Positions 42,601-51,699 of a DNA stretch of 64,000 nt are shown here, piece by piece. Position 1 is the first letter of the stretch. Each line of letters starts with the position of its first letter. The DNA lies in the NCBI GenBank assembly GCA_052144935.1, contig JBKQPR010000124.1:5726-69725 (forward strand), given 5' to 3'. Both the position numbers and the translations under genes were made by a program. Under the pieces are notes generated by a model. That model was not told the DNA's origin. It saw only the letters and a list, made by a program, of their open reading frames with translations, and ran no database searches. The stretch is from JOPF133 sp052144935 (GTDB taxonomy: Bacteria > Acidobacteriota > Terriglobia > Bryobacterales > Bryobacteraceae).

Positions 42601-45309
42601 ATGCTATTTCCATCCCCGGAAACACACCGCCTGCGCCAAAAGATTGCGCGGGACCTCGCAGCCGGCAAAATCGATGCCGATACCGCCGTGGAGCGGCTCC
42701 AGGAGCTGGGTACGGATGCGGTCGTCTGCCTGGTTCGCGGCAACGAGCGCCAGAAGGCCGGCGACCTGGATGGCGCGGAGTGGTGGTTTTGGAAGGGCCT
42801 CGATCTCCAGCCCAACCAGTTCACCTTTTACCTCTCGTTGAACGAGATGCGCCGGCGCCGCGACCCCAACAATCCTCTGTCGCCGCGGCTGGTCGAGCTG
42901 GCTCTATGGAAATTGGGCGTAGCGGAAGAGATCAAGCCGGAGGTCGCGGAACATTTCCGGGCGTCTATTGGCACTACGGAGCTGGATTACAGCGATCCCG
43001 AGACGTACCGGATGCTGGCCACGGTGCAGGAGGTCCAGCGGAAGAAAAAGGAAGAGCCGCCGGAGGTAGCCGAGCGCCTGCTTCCCTATCTGTTGCTGAA
43101 CGATCTGCAACAGCAGGCGCCTTCCATGGTGGAGGCCCGCGTGGTCAATGAATTGAAAGAGAACGCCGCCCGGTCCGCGCCTCTGCTTTGGGCGGCGTTG
43201 CGCGACTGGGCGCTCCACCCCAAGGCCCTCGATCCCAAGGCCGTGGCGATGTTTGTGGCGATGCTAGGCGAGATCGGCGGGGTGGAGTTGCTGCCGGACC
43301 TCCTGGAACTCGCGACCAGCACGGATGCCGATATCTTTCTGCATGCCAATTGGGCTATCTGCCGCTTGGGACAGAGGTTTCCCGAGCAGGTGCTGGCGGG
43401 CTTTCGCGATGCGGCGCCGGATGCCCGGCCGGCGTTGCGGTGCGGCATCGCCGAGCACGTGGCCCTGCTGCCGGACGAACTGGATATCCAGCCGGTGGCG
43501 CAGGCCCTGCTGGACGGGTTCCGGAGCTTTGCCAAAACGGACGACGCCGCGTATCTGCTGCTGGTGGTGCTGTTCGCCTTTGGCCAGCGGAAGGATGAGC
43601 GTGGCGCCGCCTTGCTGGGCCGCTACGGGGACATGCTGCCCAAGAAGGGCCGGGAGTGGATGTTGCAAATGGTGGAATCCGAGGACGGCTTCATGCCACG
43701 GCTGATGGCCCAGGAGATCGACCTGTCGGATATCGACGACGTCTGCATCGAACGGACCCTGATGGACGACGAAGAAGACGAGGATGACGAGGACGAAGAT
43801 GAGGATGACGAAGATCTCGACGAGGACCTGGACGACGACGACGAGGAGTTCGATGAAGAAGATGAGGACGAAGAGGAAGACGATTGGGAGCCGTCCATGC
43901 CGGTAGTGGCGCCTCCCAAGCCCGGACGCAACGACCCTTGCTGGTGCGGCAGCGGGAAGAAGTACAAAAAGTGCCACCTGACGGCCGACGAGGAAGCCGA
44001 TCTCTCCGGCGCGCCCGCGCCGCGGCAAGCGCAGAAGGAAGACATGCCCGAGAACGATAATCAGATGCACAAGCGGCTGGGGAACCTGGTGCTGACCGCC
44101 GCCCACCGCTGGTATGGCGACTCTGAAATGCGGCGGGCTTTCGAGCAATACTTCGGCTCCGATCCGAAATCGGCCCAGACGGACGAGGAGTCGGGCGACC
44201 TGTTTCTGCAGTGGTATCTCCACGATTACCAGCCCAGGAGCACGGGGCGCACGGCATTTGCGGAATACCTGCGGCGAGAGGGCGGGCGGCTGGGAGCGCG
44301 CGAGCGGGCCATGCTCGAATCCATGCGCGACGCGCGGTACGGGTTGTACGAGGTGCAGCGCGTGGAGGCAGGCCGCGGCATCGAAGTGCAAGATGTCTAC
44401 CGGGGCGACCGGCTTTTTATCCACGATGTGATCTCCTCCAAGGAACTGGTGAAGTGGGACTGCCTGCTGAGCCGCGTGGAATACTTTGAAGAGAGGTACA
44501 TTCTCGCGGGCAACGGCCAGATGGTGACGCGCATGCTGCTGGGCAGGTTCAAGGAGTTCGTTGAGACCGAAAGCCGGCACGCGCGGCAAAAGCCGGACGA
44601 GTTCGTCGCAGCCAACAGCCATCGCATCCACCGGAAGCTGCTGGAGTTGCACAGCGAGTATGCGAAGGGCGTCAATATTACAAACTCCATGGGCGAGCCG
44701 ATCGAGTTCTCCTCGGCGACCTACAAGACCGTGGGCGACGTGAGTTCCATTTTGGGCATTCTGTACGGGATGGAGGGCTTGCGGGACAATACTTCCGCGG
44801 ACGATCCAACGGGGCATTATCGTTTCGGCTGGGTCGAGACCGGCGTGGAAGGACCGGTGAAGTCGTTCGGCGATATCGAGATTGCCGCCGGCCGGCTGCG
44901 GCTTTCCTGCTCTTCGCGGCGGAGGCTGGAGATTGGCCGCGAAATGCTGGAAAAGGAGTTGAAGCGGTTGGTGCGTCATGTCGAGGACCGCTTCGAAACG
45001 GTGGAAGAGGCCCGGCGCAGGAGGGAGCGCGAGGGGCCCAAGGAGCCGCCCAAGCGTCTGGACCCGCAAATCGAGAACGAGATTGTCCTCAAGTTGAAAG
45101 CCGAGCACTACGCCAAGTGGGTGGACGAAGCGCTGCCGGCGCTCGCGGGGAAAACGCCGCGAGAGGCGGTACAGACCGAGGAAGGGCGGCTGGCCGTGCG
45201 GGACCTGATCCGCGGGATCGAGAACCTCGAAGAGCGCAAGCGCAAGGAAGGCGGACCTGCGCTGGACGTGACGGATCTCCGGCGGACCTTGGGAATGACG
45301 GAGGATTGA
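42601..45309 (+). CDS. Large SEC-C motif protein with HEAT-like and acidic regions
   Basis: 902 residues, cytoplasmic. Residues about 1-90 look like TPR (GAEWWFWKGLDLQPNQFTFY). About 150-370 are HEAT-like helices (FVAMLGEIGGVELLPDLLEL, FLHANWAICRLGQRFPEQVL). An acidic run of about 43 Asp/Glu fills 389-431. Then comes a SEC-C zinc motif, PGRNDPCWCGSGKKYKKCH (441-459), as at the end of SecA. About 485-760 is an unrecognised domain (AFAEYLRREGGRLGARERAM, GYRFGW-like). The last 80 residues (HYAKWVDEALPALAGKTPRE, AVQTEEGRLAVRDLIRGIEN) resemble the MbcA/ParS-type toxin-binding C-terminus. Role unknown; nothing shows secretion. The 33-bp gap to the pseudouridine synthase suggests an operon. Confidence 0.8.
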   Translation: MLFPSPETHRLRQKIARDLAAGKIDADTAVERLQELGTDAVVCLVRGNERQKAGDLDGAEWWFWKGLDLQPNQFTFYLSLNEMRRRRDPNNPLSPRLVELALWKLGVAEEIKPEVAEHFRASIGTTELDYSDPETYRMLATVQEVQRKKKEEPPEVAERLLPYLLLNDLQQQAPSMVEARVVNELKENAARSAPLLWAALRDWALHPKALDPKAVAMFVAMLGEIGGVELLPDLLELATSTDADIFLHANWAICRLGQRFPEQVLAGFRDAAPDARPALRCGIAEHVALLPDELDIQPVAQALLDGFRSFAKTDDAAYLLLVVLFAFGQRKDERGAALLGRYGDMLPKKGREWMLQMVESEDGFMPRLMAQEIDLSDIDDVCIERTLMDDEEDEDDEDEDEDDEDLDEDLDDDDEEFDEEDEDEEEDDWEPSMPVVAPPKPGRNDPCWCGSGKKYKKCHLTADEEADLSGAPAPRQAQKEDMPENDNQMHKRLGNLVLTAAHRWYGDSEMRRAFEQYFGSDPKSAQTDEESGDLFLQWYLHDYQPRSTGRTAFAEYLRREGGRLGARERAMLESMRDARYGLYEVQRVEAGRGIEVQDVYRGDRLFIHDVISSKELVKWDCLLSRVEYFEERYILAGNGQMVTRMLLGRFKEFVETESRHARQKPDEFVAANSHRIHRKLLELHSEYAKGVNITNSMGEPIEFSSATYKTVGDVSSILGILYGMEGLRDNTSADDPTGHYRFGWVETGVEGPVKSFGDIEIAAGRLRLSCSSRRRLEIGREMLEKELKRLVRHVEDRFETVEEARRRREREGPKEPPKRLDPQIENEIVLKLKAEHYAKWVDEALPALAGKTPREAVQTEEGRLAVRDLIRGIENLEERKRKEGGPALDVTDLRRTLGMTED

Positions 45310-45345
45310 GGCCGAACGCCATTGACGCCGCTGCGCCTCACTGCC

Positions 45346-46278
45346 ATGCGCCTCAACGCCGTGCGCCTCACCGCAGAACCAGGCGACGCCGGCAAGCGGC
45401 TCGACCAGCTTGTACACGAGCGCTTGCCCGGCCATAGCCGCTCGCGCATCCAGGAGTGGATCAAGAGCCAGCGGGTGCGGGTGGACGGCGCGCCCGCGCG
45501 GGCTTCGCACACGGTGCGGACCGGCGAAGCCATCGACGTGGAGCCGGCCGAAGCGCCTCCGCTGCGGGCCTCCGCCGAAGAGATCCCTTTGACGGTGCTA
45601 TGGGAGGATGCCGATGTGGTGGCCATCGACAAGCCCGCGGGCATGGTGGTCCACGCCGGCGCGGGGGTCGATTCCGGGACCCTGGTGAACGCGCTGCTCT
45701 ACCGCTTCGGAGCGCTTTCGGAAGTGGGCGGCGCGCTGCGCCCGGGCATCGTGCACCGGCTGGATCGCTTCACCAGCGGCGTCCTGCTGGTGGCCAAGAA
45801 CGACCGCGCGCACCAGGCCCTGGCCGCGCAATTCGCGGGGCGGCAGGTGGAGAAAACTTATCTGGCGCTGGTCCACGGGCGGGTCGCGAGCGAGACCGGC
45901 CGTATCGAGCGGCCCATTGCGCGCGACCCTGTGCGGCGCACCCGCATGACGGCGCGCCTCGCGGAAGGGCGCGCGGCGTCGTCCGAATACCGTGTGCTGC
46001 AGCGGTTTGCGGTATTCACGCTGCTCGAAGTGCGCATCGGAACCGGCCGTACGCACCAGATCCGCGTGCATCTTTCCAGCATCGGCCACCCCGTGGCGGG
46101 CGATACGCTGTATGGCGCGCCGGCGCGCGTGGAGGGCCGTCCGCCGCTCGGCCGCTACTTCCTGCACGCCCACCGCATCCGCTTCCGGAAACCTTCGGAT
46201 GGCGAGGAGATTACGGTGGTTTCCGCGCTTCCGCGGGAATTGGAGGACTGGATGGCGGGGATTGTGGAAGGCGGGTAA
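45346..46278 (+). CDS. RluA/RluD family 23S rRNA pseudouridine synthase
   Basis: 310 residues from ATG 45346; TTG 45322 and GTG 45361 are alternatives. The N-terminal S4 RNA-binding domain is AGKRLDQLVHERLPGHSRSR then WIKSQRVRVDG. The catalytic core holds the Asp in PGIVHRLDRFTSGVLLVAKN near residue 145, preceded by VVAIDKPAGMVVHAGAG and followed by GRTHQIRVHLSSIGHPVAGD. RluD-type enzymes modify the helix 69 uridines of 23S rRNA, RluC other sites; the target here cannot be told. Its 3' end faces the broken DUF4160 gene on the other strand. Confidence 0.92.
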   Translation: MRLNAVRLTAEPGDAGKRLDQLVHERLPGHSRSRIQEWIKSQRVRVDGAPARASHTVRTGEAIDVEPAEAPPLRASAEEIPLTVLWEDADVVAIDKPAGMVVHAGAGVDSGTLVNALLYRFGALSEVGGALRPGIVHRLDRFTSGVLLVAKNDRAHQALAAQFAGRQVEKTYLALVHGRVASETGRIERPIARDPVRRTRMTARLAEGRAASSEYRVLQRFAVFTLLEVRIGTGRTHQIRVHLSSIGHPVAGDTLYGAPARVEGRPPLGRYFLHAHRIRFRKPSDGEEITVVSALPRELEDWMAGIVEGG

Positions 46279-46359
46279 GGAGCGATTTTTGGGGGCGATT
46301 CGCCCAAAATTCCCAATCCGGCGGCCGAATCCGGAAATTCTCGCGCCCGCTTTGGCGAA

Positions 46360-46617
46360 ACTGCGGGGGTGCACTTCCGATCTCCCGCCGGGAAGCAACG
46401 ATCTGATCGAAATGCTCAAGGATTATCTGGCGCACCTCGCGTCGCAAACGCGGCGTGCAGTTGTACTCGAAATCCTCGACGATATCGAAGCGGTCCGGGT
46501 GCAGCCAATACTTGCATTCTGCATCGCCTTCCACCGCATGCACGTGCATCGGCTCATTTGCCCTCGTTCGAGTAGAAATGGAACCGCCAACCCTGTACGG
46601 TAAAGAATAGTGGGCAT
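46360..46617 (-). pseudogene. DUF4160 gene with two frameshifts
   Basis: DUF4160 proteins (about 85 residues, often near toxin-antitoxin-like pairs) read as MPT, then a Phe/Tyr-rich FFYSNEG, then PPHVHV. Here MPTILYRTG is in one frame, GWRFHFYSNEG in a second, and ANEPMHVHAVEGDAECKYWL plus RREVRQIILEHFDQI in a third. The shifts fall near 46590 and 46555. The 3' boundary is uncertain since the last frame stays open beyond the domain. No DUF2442 partner is seen on either side; aroB starts 240 bases away on the other strand. Confidence 0.75.
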
Positions 46618-46860
46618 CGGTTCGCCATCCCATTATCGCCATCCCCTTATAAAGAGTCCTGACTTCGGAGAAACACCATCAATTGGACCTGTCGTCCGCT
46701 AACCACAGAAGTACTGCCCTTATGAAACCCCGACTCGGCCGTGAGGAATGCGTTTTGATCCCCCGAAAGCGATGCGGCAAGCCATTTTTGCGCTATGGCC
46801 GCGTAATCGGGCCGCCTCCGGGTGAACCCGCCGCCCGCCCGCCGTGCTACAAAGGGCTTA

Positions 46861-47933
46861 TGCCATCTTATCGGGTGGAAAGCCCGCAGGGCTGCTATTC
46901 GGCGGTCGTGGAACGGGGCATCCTGGCGCAGACGGTGGCCTGGCTGCCCCCCAAGGCCGGCAAACTGTTCGTGGTCTCCACCGAGGACGTGTGGCGCCAC
47001 AAAGGGCCGGAACTGGAGCGCGCGCTCGGCGGCGTTCCCCACGAGATTCTGTTTTTGCCCGGCGGGGAGGAGCACAAGCGGCTCCAACCGGTGGAGGATC
47101 TGGCGGAACGCATGGTGCAACTTGGCGGAGACCGCTCCAGCGTGGTGATCGCCTATGGCGGCGGCATTGTCAACGACATGGCTGGCTTCCTGGCGGCCAT
47201 CTTCATGCGCGGGATCCCGGTGCTCCAGGCGCCCACCACGCTGCTGGCCCAGGTAGATGCCTCCATCGGCGGGAAGACCGGCGTGAACCTGGTCAGCGGC
47301 AAGAATCTGGTCGGCAGCTTCCATCCGCCCTGCGCGGTGCTGATCGATCCGGCCCTGCTCGATAGCCTGCCCGAGCGGGAATACCGAGCCGGGCTGTACG
47401 AGATCCTCAAGGCGGGGATCATTCGCGATCCCGCTCTGTTCGCCTTTCTGACGGAAGCGCGAGTCGCGGTGCTGGCCCGCGAGGCCGGCGCGGTGGATCG
47501 CATCATCGCCGATTCGGTGCGCATGAAGGTGGAAGTGGTCTCCGCCGACGAGCGCGAAGGCGGTCTGCGCCGCATTCTGAATTTCGGCCACACCTTCGGC
47601 CACGCCTTGGAGGCCGAAACGCGTTACACACGGTTCCTGCACGGGGAAGCGGTGGCCTGGGGCATGCGCGCCGCCATCCATCTTGGCGAGGTTGCCGGCT
47701 ACTGCTCGGCCGAAGACAGCCTGGACATGCTGGATTTGATCGGCGCGTATGGGCCGATCCCCCCGCTGGACGGCATCTCCGCGGAAAATCTGGTGGCGCG
47801 GCTGGTACACGATAAGAAGACCGTGCAGGGCACGGTGCACTTCGTGGTGCCGGTGCGGGTGGGTGAGGTGAAGGTGGTTTCGGCGGTGGATCCGGCGCTG
47901 GTTCGGGACGCCATCCGCTGCGCGCTGGTATGA
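46861..47933 (+). CDS. aroB: 3-dehydroquinate synthase
   Basis: 357 residues from ATG 46861. Second step of the shikimate pathway, converting DAHP to 3-dehydroquinate with NAD and a metal. Seen: FLPGGEEHKRLQPVEDLAER, the NAD-binding IAYGGGIVNDMAGFLAAIFM, PTTLLAQVDASIGGKTGVNL, and metal ligands Glu in YRAGLYEILKAGIIRD, His in LNFGHTFGHALE and His in RFLHGEAVAWGM. Length is normal for the family. Its stop overlaps the ubiE start by four bases, so the two are translated together. Confidence 0.95.
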
Positions 47934-48661
47934 GGGGCGCCACACCGGAAGGCGCGCGCGACGAACAGGAGGCGGCCCGTTGGGTGCGCGGAATGTTCGC
48001 GCGGGTGGCGCACCGCTACGACCTGGCCAATCACCTGCTCTCGTTCAACATCGACCGGCACTGGCGCAGCCACACCGTGCGGCGCATGCGGCCGGTGCTG
48101 GAAAAGCCGGGCGCCCGCGCGCTGGACATATGCTGCGGCACCGGAGACCTGGCGCTGGCCCTGGCGCGCGAACGGTCCGGGATGGTCTTCGGGTCGGACT
48201 TCTGCCATCCCATGCTGGACGCGGCGCGTCAAAAGGCCGGGCGCCGCCGCGTCCGAGTAGGGCTGTTCGAAGCCGATGCCCTGCGGCTTCCGGTGCGCGA
48301 CGCCTCCTTCGACCTGGTGACGGTGGCCTTCGGGTTCCGCAACCTGGCCAATTACGCAGCCGGCCTGACCGAGATGCGGCGCATCCTGCGGCCGGACGGT
48401 ATGGCCGCCATTCTGGAATTCTCCGAGCCACCCGACCCGGTGTTCGCCTCCCTATATCACTTCTACTCGCGGCGCATACTCCCTTGGATCGGGGGCGCGC
48501 TTTCCGGCAGCCGCGATGCCTACACCTATCTGCCCGAATCGGTACGCCGGTTTCCCAAGGCCTGCGAGTTGGCTGAAGACATGCGGAGGGCACGGTTCTC
48601 CGGCGTCAGCTACGAATATCTGACGGGGGGAATCGTCGCCTTGCACGTAGGGATCGCCTGA
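47930..48661 (+). CDS. ubiE: UbiE/MenG-type demethylmenaquinone methyltransferase
   Basis: 243 residues. The two family signatures are present: FARVAHRYDLANHLLSFNID at the N terminus and VAFGFRNLANYAAGLTEMRR. SAM motif I is ARALDICCGTGDLALALARE. It methylates the quinone ring in the last step of menaquinone (or a middle step of ubiquinone) synthesis. Coupling with aroB links it to chorismate, the precursor of menaquinone. Its last 210 bases are also open on the other strand as the end of the gene at 49207. Confidence 0.93.
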   Translation: MRGATPEGARDEQEAARWVRGMFARVAHRYDLANHLLSFNIDRHWRSHTVRRMRPVLEKPGARALDICCGTGDLALALARERSGMVFGSDFCHPMLDAARQKAGRRRVRVGLFEADALRLPVRDASFDLVTVAFGFRNLANYAAGLTEMRRILRPDGMAAILEFSEPPDPVFASLYHFYSRRILPWIGGALSGSRDAYTYLPESVRRFPKACELAEDMRRARFSGVSYEYLTGGIVALHVGIA

Positions 48662-49207
48662 GAGCGGCGGCGGGTCGCCACGCTGCACCAGGTGGAAGCA
48701 GCATGCGGCGGCCGCGAAGCCCATAGCCATCATCAGGCACACGCCAAAGTAGGTCGGCCAGTCGTCCGCATCATAATCCAGATTGCCACCGAGGACCACG
48801 ACATCGGGACCGAGCCTCTGCCCTTCCAGGCCGGTGCTCTCCGCCGATTGGCCGTCGGCCGGGATGCCGGCGGGCGGCAGAACGCAGGCCCAGGTTTCGG
48901 GCGAATCATCCGCCGTGACGCCTGCACTGGCGACCATCACGGCGGCCAGGAAGAGCTGGCCGAATTCCCAATCTTCGATAGTGGAGGATGAGTTGGCCAC
49001 CATGAGAAAGGGGTGAGCGTCCAAGTCGCAGTCCGGACCCTCGTCGCAAAGGGCTTCCAGCCCCGCCTGATCGATGCGAGTGTGGAACCACCCGTCATAA
49101 TGCGCGGTACCCGCACGAGCCGCGGGAGGTTGCAGGAACGAAGCCACCCACACGGCCAGCCACGCCCCCGCCGCGGCGCCATGCCGCCGAAAGCACGGGA
49201 GTACCAT
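48452..49207 (-). CDS. Exported protein with a late membrane segment, overlapping ubiE
   Basis: 251 residues. The signal peptide is AWLAVWVASFLQPPAARA. The mature part has an acidic domain (DEGPDCDLDAHPFLMVANSS, STIEDWEFGQLFLAAVMVAS), then a hydrophobic segment WPTYFGVCLMMAMGFAAAAC near residue 160 and a soluble tail. The tail (about 70 residues) is read from the strand opposite ubiE, so the true end is likely shorter ancestrally and a stop was lost. The acidic domain followed by a C-terminal span recalls surface-anchored proteins with C-terminal sorting, but no Pro-Glu-Pro motif is seen. Function unknown. Confidence 0.6.
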   Translation of the reverse strand: MVLPCFRRHGAAAGAWLAVWVASFLQPPAARAGTAHYDGWFHTRIDQAGLEALCDEGPDCDLDAHPFLMVANSSSTIEDWEFGQLFLAAVMVASAGVTADDSPETWACVLPPAGIPADGQSAESTGLEGQRLGPDVVVLGGNLDYDADDWPTYFGVCLMMAMGFAAAACCFHLVQRGDPPPLSGDPYVQGDDSPRQIFVADAGEPCPPHVFSQLAGLGKPAYRFGQIGVGIAAAGKRAPDPREYAPRVEVI

Positions 49208-49367
49208 TACTCTGCCTTTCTTCGGGCAGCAGGGCGGAACCCTGCGCCGGTCCGGTAGGGGCCGAAACCACGAGCGGCGTCTCCGTCAACCTGCTAAGAA
49301 AGGGTTAGTCGATTAACGGAGGGTATTATCTCACTTTATTGGGTTGCAAGAATCGGGACCATTCGAG

Positions 49368-49970
49368 TCACAGGAGGATCAGTCCTCGCCGCACACCCTG
49401 CGTGACCGCCTCCGTCCGCGTACCGGCATTGAGCTTGGCAAAGATCGAGGCCACGTGGAACTTGACGGTGTGCTCCGAGATGGCGAGCTTCCAGGCGATG
49501 GTCTTGTTGGCGGCGCCTTCCGCCATCAGGCGCAGGACCTCCATTTCCCGCGGGGTGATCGCGGAGGTTTCGGGCGCGGCCTGCGGTTGAAGTCCGGCGT
49601 GCAGCAGCGGTTCGAGATCGGCGGGGGCGACCACCGCCAACCCCGCGGCGGCGGCTTCCACGGCGGCCAGGATCTCGGCCGCGGAGGCGTCGCGGGGCAA
49701 CAGCGCCCGGACGCCCAGCCGTACCGCCTCAGCCGTCCATGCGGGCTGAGCCTCGGCGGTCAGCAGGACGTAAGCCGGGGCGCTCCCGTTGGCCGCGGGC
49801 GCCAGATCGGCAGGCGATAGAGCGGCCAGCACGACGTCGGGCCGGAGCGCTTCGACGGAGGCGAGGTCCGGGAAAGCGCCGGCCAGTTCGAGCGAGGGGT
49901 TGGAGGCAGCCAGGGCCTCCAACCCGGCACGGACCACGGGTGAGGGGGCCGCAATCAGCAGACGCGTCAA
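49368..49970 (-). CDS. LuxR-type regulator with a degenerate receiver domain
   Basis: 200 residues. The C-terminal NarL/LuxR helix-turn-helix is intact: ITPREMEVLRLMAEGAANKT then SEHTVKFHVASIFAKLNAGT. The N-terminal 120 residues keep the receiver fold (LLIAAPSPVVRAGLEALA; AVRLGVRALLPRDASAAEIL) but lack its key acids: the usual acidic pair is AAP and the phospho-acceptor position reads VVLAALSPADL. So it cannot be phosphorylated in the usual way. Its ATG overlaps the second protease gene stop by four bases. It probably answers to a ligand, a protein or the proteases rather than a kinase (inference). Confidence 0.88.
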   Translation of the reverse strand: MTRLLIAAPSPVVRAGLEALAASNPSLELAGAFPDLASVEALRPDVVLAALSPADLAPAANGSAPAYVLLTAEAQPAWTAEAVRLGVRALLPRDASAAEILAAVEAAAAGLAVVAPADLEPLLHAGLQPQAAPETSAITPREMEVLRLMAEGAANKTIAWKLAISEHTVKFHVASIFAKLNAGTRTEAVTQGVRRGLILL

Positions 49971-50773
49971 GCGGCCACCGCCCGCGGCGCGGGAAAACGC
50001 ACCACGGCCTCGCGCACCTGCTTACCCCCGCGAAGGAACTGCAGGCGCAGCAGCTCGCGGCCGGAATCGAGCGCCTGATTTAGTTGCTCGTAGGAGCCGA
50101 GCAGGATATCGCCCGGCCGCAGCGATGCCATGGCGGCGGGACCCTCCGCATCCACCTCGAGGATTTCCAGGCCGAACGGCAGGGCGCGCAACGTGACTCC
50201 CAACGCGGGGCGCGGCCCTTGAGCCAGGAAGCCGGCGGCGGCGTTGGCGGGCGCTGCTACGCCCAAGCCATTCAGGATGGCCGTATTGATGCCGATCACT
50301 CGGCCCCGCCCGTTGGCCAGCGGACCGCCCGAATTGCCGGGCGCCAGCCGCACGTTGGCGCGGATCCACTGTCGGCCGGACATGCCGGGCAGGGACCCAA
50401 TCGAGTGCACCACCCCGGTGGAAAGCGCGCCCGCGAAGCCCAGCGGGTTGCCAATGGCCAGGACCAGCTCGCCGGGGCGAACCGCCGCGGAATCGCCCGG
50501 CGCGGCGCTGGGAAGGCCGGCCGCCTGGATGCGCAGCGCGGCCAGGTCGCGGCGCGGATCGCGGGCCGTCACGCGGGCCTCGAAGCGGCGGCCATCCCAG
50601 AGTTCGACTTGCGCCGCGCGGCCGCGCGCCACGTGGGCGTTGGTCAGGACCAGCCCATCGGCGGACCAGATCACGCCGGAGCCGGAACCGGAACCGGAAC
50701 CGGAACCGTCCACGGCCGTTACTTGCACGGTGGAGCGGCGGAGTTGCTCGGCGATTTCTCCGAAATGCGGCAT
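49967..50773 (-). CDS. HtrA-like serine protease with PDZ domain (second of a pair)
   Basis: 268 residues from ATG 50773. Trypsin fold with His in GLVLTNAHVARGRA, Asp in ARDPRRDLAALRI and Ser in RLAPGNSGGPLANGRG, all present. A PDZ domain follows (GPAAMASLRPGDILLGSYEQ). No signal peptide or anchor is seen, so it should be cytosolic, unlike classic HtrA. A (Gly-Ser)n run, SGSGSGSGSG, encoded by GGAACC-type repeats, sits just before the first barrel. The start is one base after the stop of the first protease and its stop overlaps the LuxR gene. Confidence 0.88.
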   Translation of the reverse strand: MPHFGEIAEQLRRSTVQVTAVDGSGSGSGSGSGVIWSADGLVLTNAHVARGRAAQVELWDGRRFEARVTARDPRRDLAALRIQAAGLPSAAPGDSAAVRPGELVLAIGNPLGFAGALSTGVVHSIGSLPGMSGRQWIRANVRLAPGNSGGPLANGRGRVIGINTAILNGLGVAAPANAAAGFLAQGPRPALGVTLRALPFGLEILEVDAEGPAAMASLRPGDILLGSYEQLNQALDSGRELLRLQFLRGGKQVREAVVRFPAPRAVAA

Positions 50774-50774
50774 G

Positions 50775-51650
50775 TCATTCCCTCCGGGGCCGTTCCCCCA
50801 CGGTGATGTCGATGGTTTGGGAAACGCCGCCGCGCACAACCCCGGCTGCAACGGCCTGGCCCACGGGGTGAGACTCCAGCGCGGCCTGGATGTCTTCCGT
50901 GTCGCCAACCGGCGAGCCGGCCAGAGAGACCAGGATATCGCCCATCAGGACGCCGGCCGAAGCGGCGGGGCCCTCGGGCGCGAGCGAAAGAACGATCAGA
51001 GCTTTCTGATGATCGGGCAGTTCGACCGGTTGCAGTCCGACCCCCAGGTAACCGCGCGAGACGCGTCCGCGGGCCAGAATCTGGTCCACCACCCGGTTGA
51101 TGGTGGCCGAGGGGATGGCCACGCCGGCGATCCGCGACAGGGCCGACGTGGCGATGCCCAGGGTTTCGCCGGCAATATCGACCACCGCGCCTCCCGAAGA
51201 GCCGGGATAGAGCGTGAGATCGAGACGGATGTACTGGTCGAGGCGTCCGCCGCGCCAGGTGCGCCAATCGCCCGACACGGCGCTGACGATCCCCAAGGTG
51301 GCGTTAACGCCGGAATCCTGTGAGCGTCCAATCGATAGGGCGATCTGGCCCGCTATGGGCCCCGCCGCCGGCTTCAAAAGCGGCGCGGGGAATTCGGCTT
51401 TGAGAACCGCCAGGTCGGTCCCCGGGTCGCTTCCGGCGAGGGTCGCCGGGGCGTTCGAGCCATCCGGGAGGGTGACGGTGATTTCGTCCTCGCGCCGGAT
51501 GGTGTGTTCCGCGGTGACAATGACGCCCGGGCGCCAGAAGACCCCGCTCGAGGAGAACCGCGGGCGGGCGTGGACAGCCACGACGCTGGGCGCGGTTTTC
51601 TCGACGATCGCCGCCAACTCCAAGGAGAAGGCAGCCAATTCAGTGGACAT
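50775..51650 (-). CDS. HtrA-like serine protease with PDZ domain (first of a pair)
   Basis: 291 residues from ATG 51650, chosen because the open frame further upstream only translates a tandem repeat. The start MSTELAAFSLELAAIVEKTA carries no signal peptide. Triad: His in PGVIVTAEHTIRREDE, Asp in SDPGTDLAVLKAEF, Ser in TLYPGSSGGAVVD. The PDZ domain is GYLGVGLQPVELPDHQ then EGPAASAGVLMGDILVSLAG. It is paralogous to the next gene but diverged in loops; the two may form a mixed complex (inference). The promoter region is occupied by a 96-bp repeat array. Confidence 0.88.
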   Translation of the reverse strand: MSTELAAFSLELAAIVEKTAPSVVAVHARPRFSSSGVFWRPGVIVTAEHTIRREDEITVTLPDGSNAPATLAGSDPGTDLAVLKAEFPAPLLKPAAGPIAGQIALSIGRSQDSGVNATLGIVSAVSGDWRTWRGGRLDQYIRLDLTLYPGSSGGAVVDIAGETLGIATSALSRIAGVAIPSATINRVVDQILARGRVSRGYLGVGLQPVELPDHQKALIVLSLAPEGPAASAGVLMGDILVSLAGSPVGDTEDIQAALESHPVGQAVAAGVVRGGVSQTIDITVGERPRRE

Positions 51651-51699
51651 TCGGTAAAACCTCCGTGATTTCAGCTTGCCCCAACGGCGGCTCGGGCGG

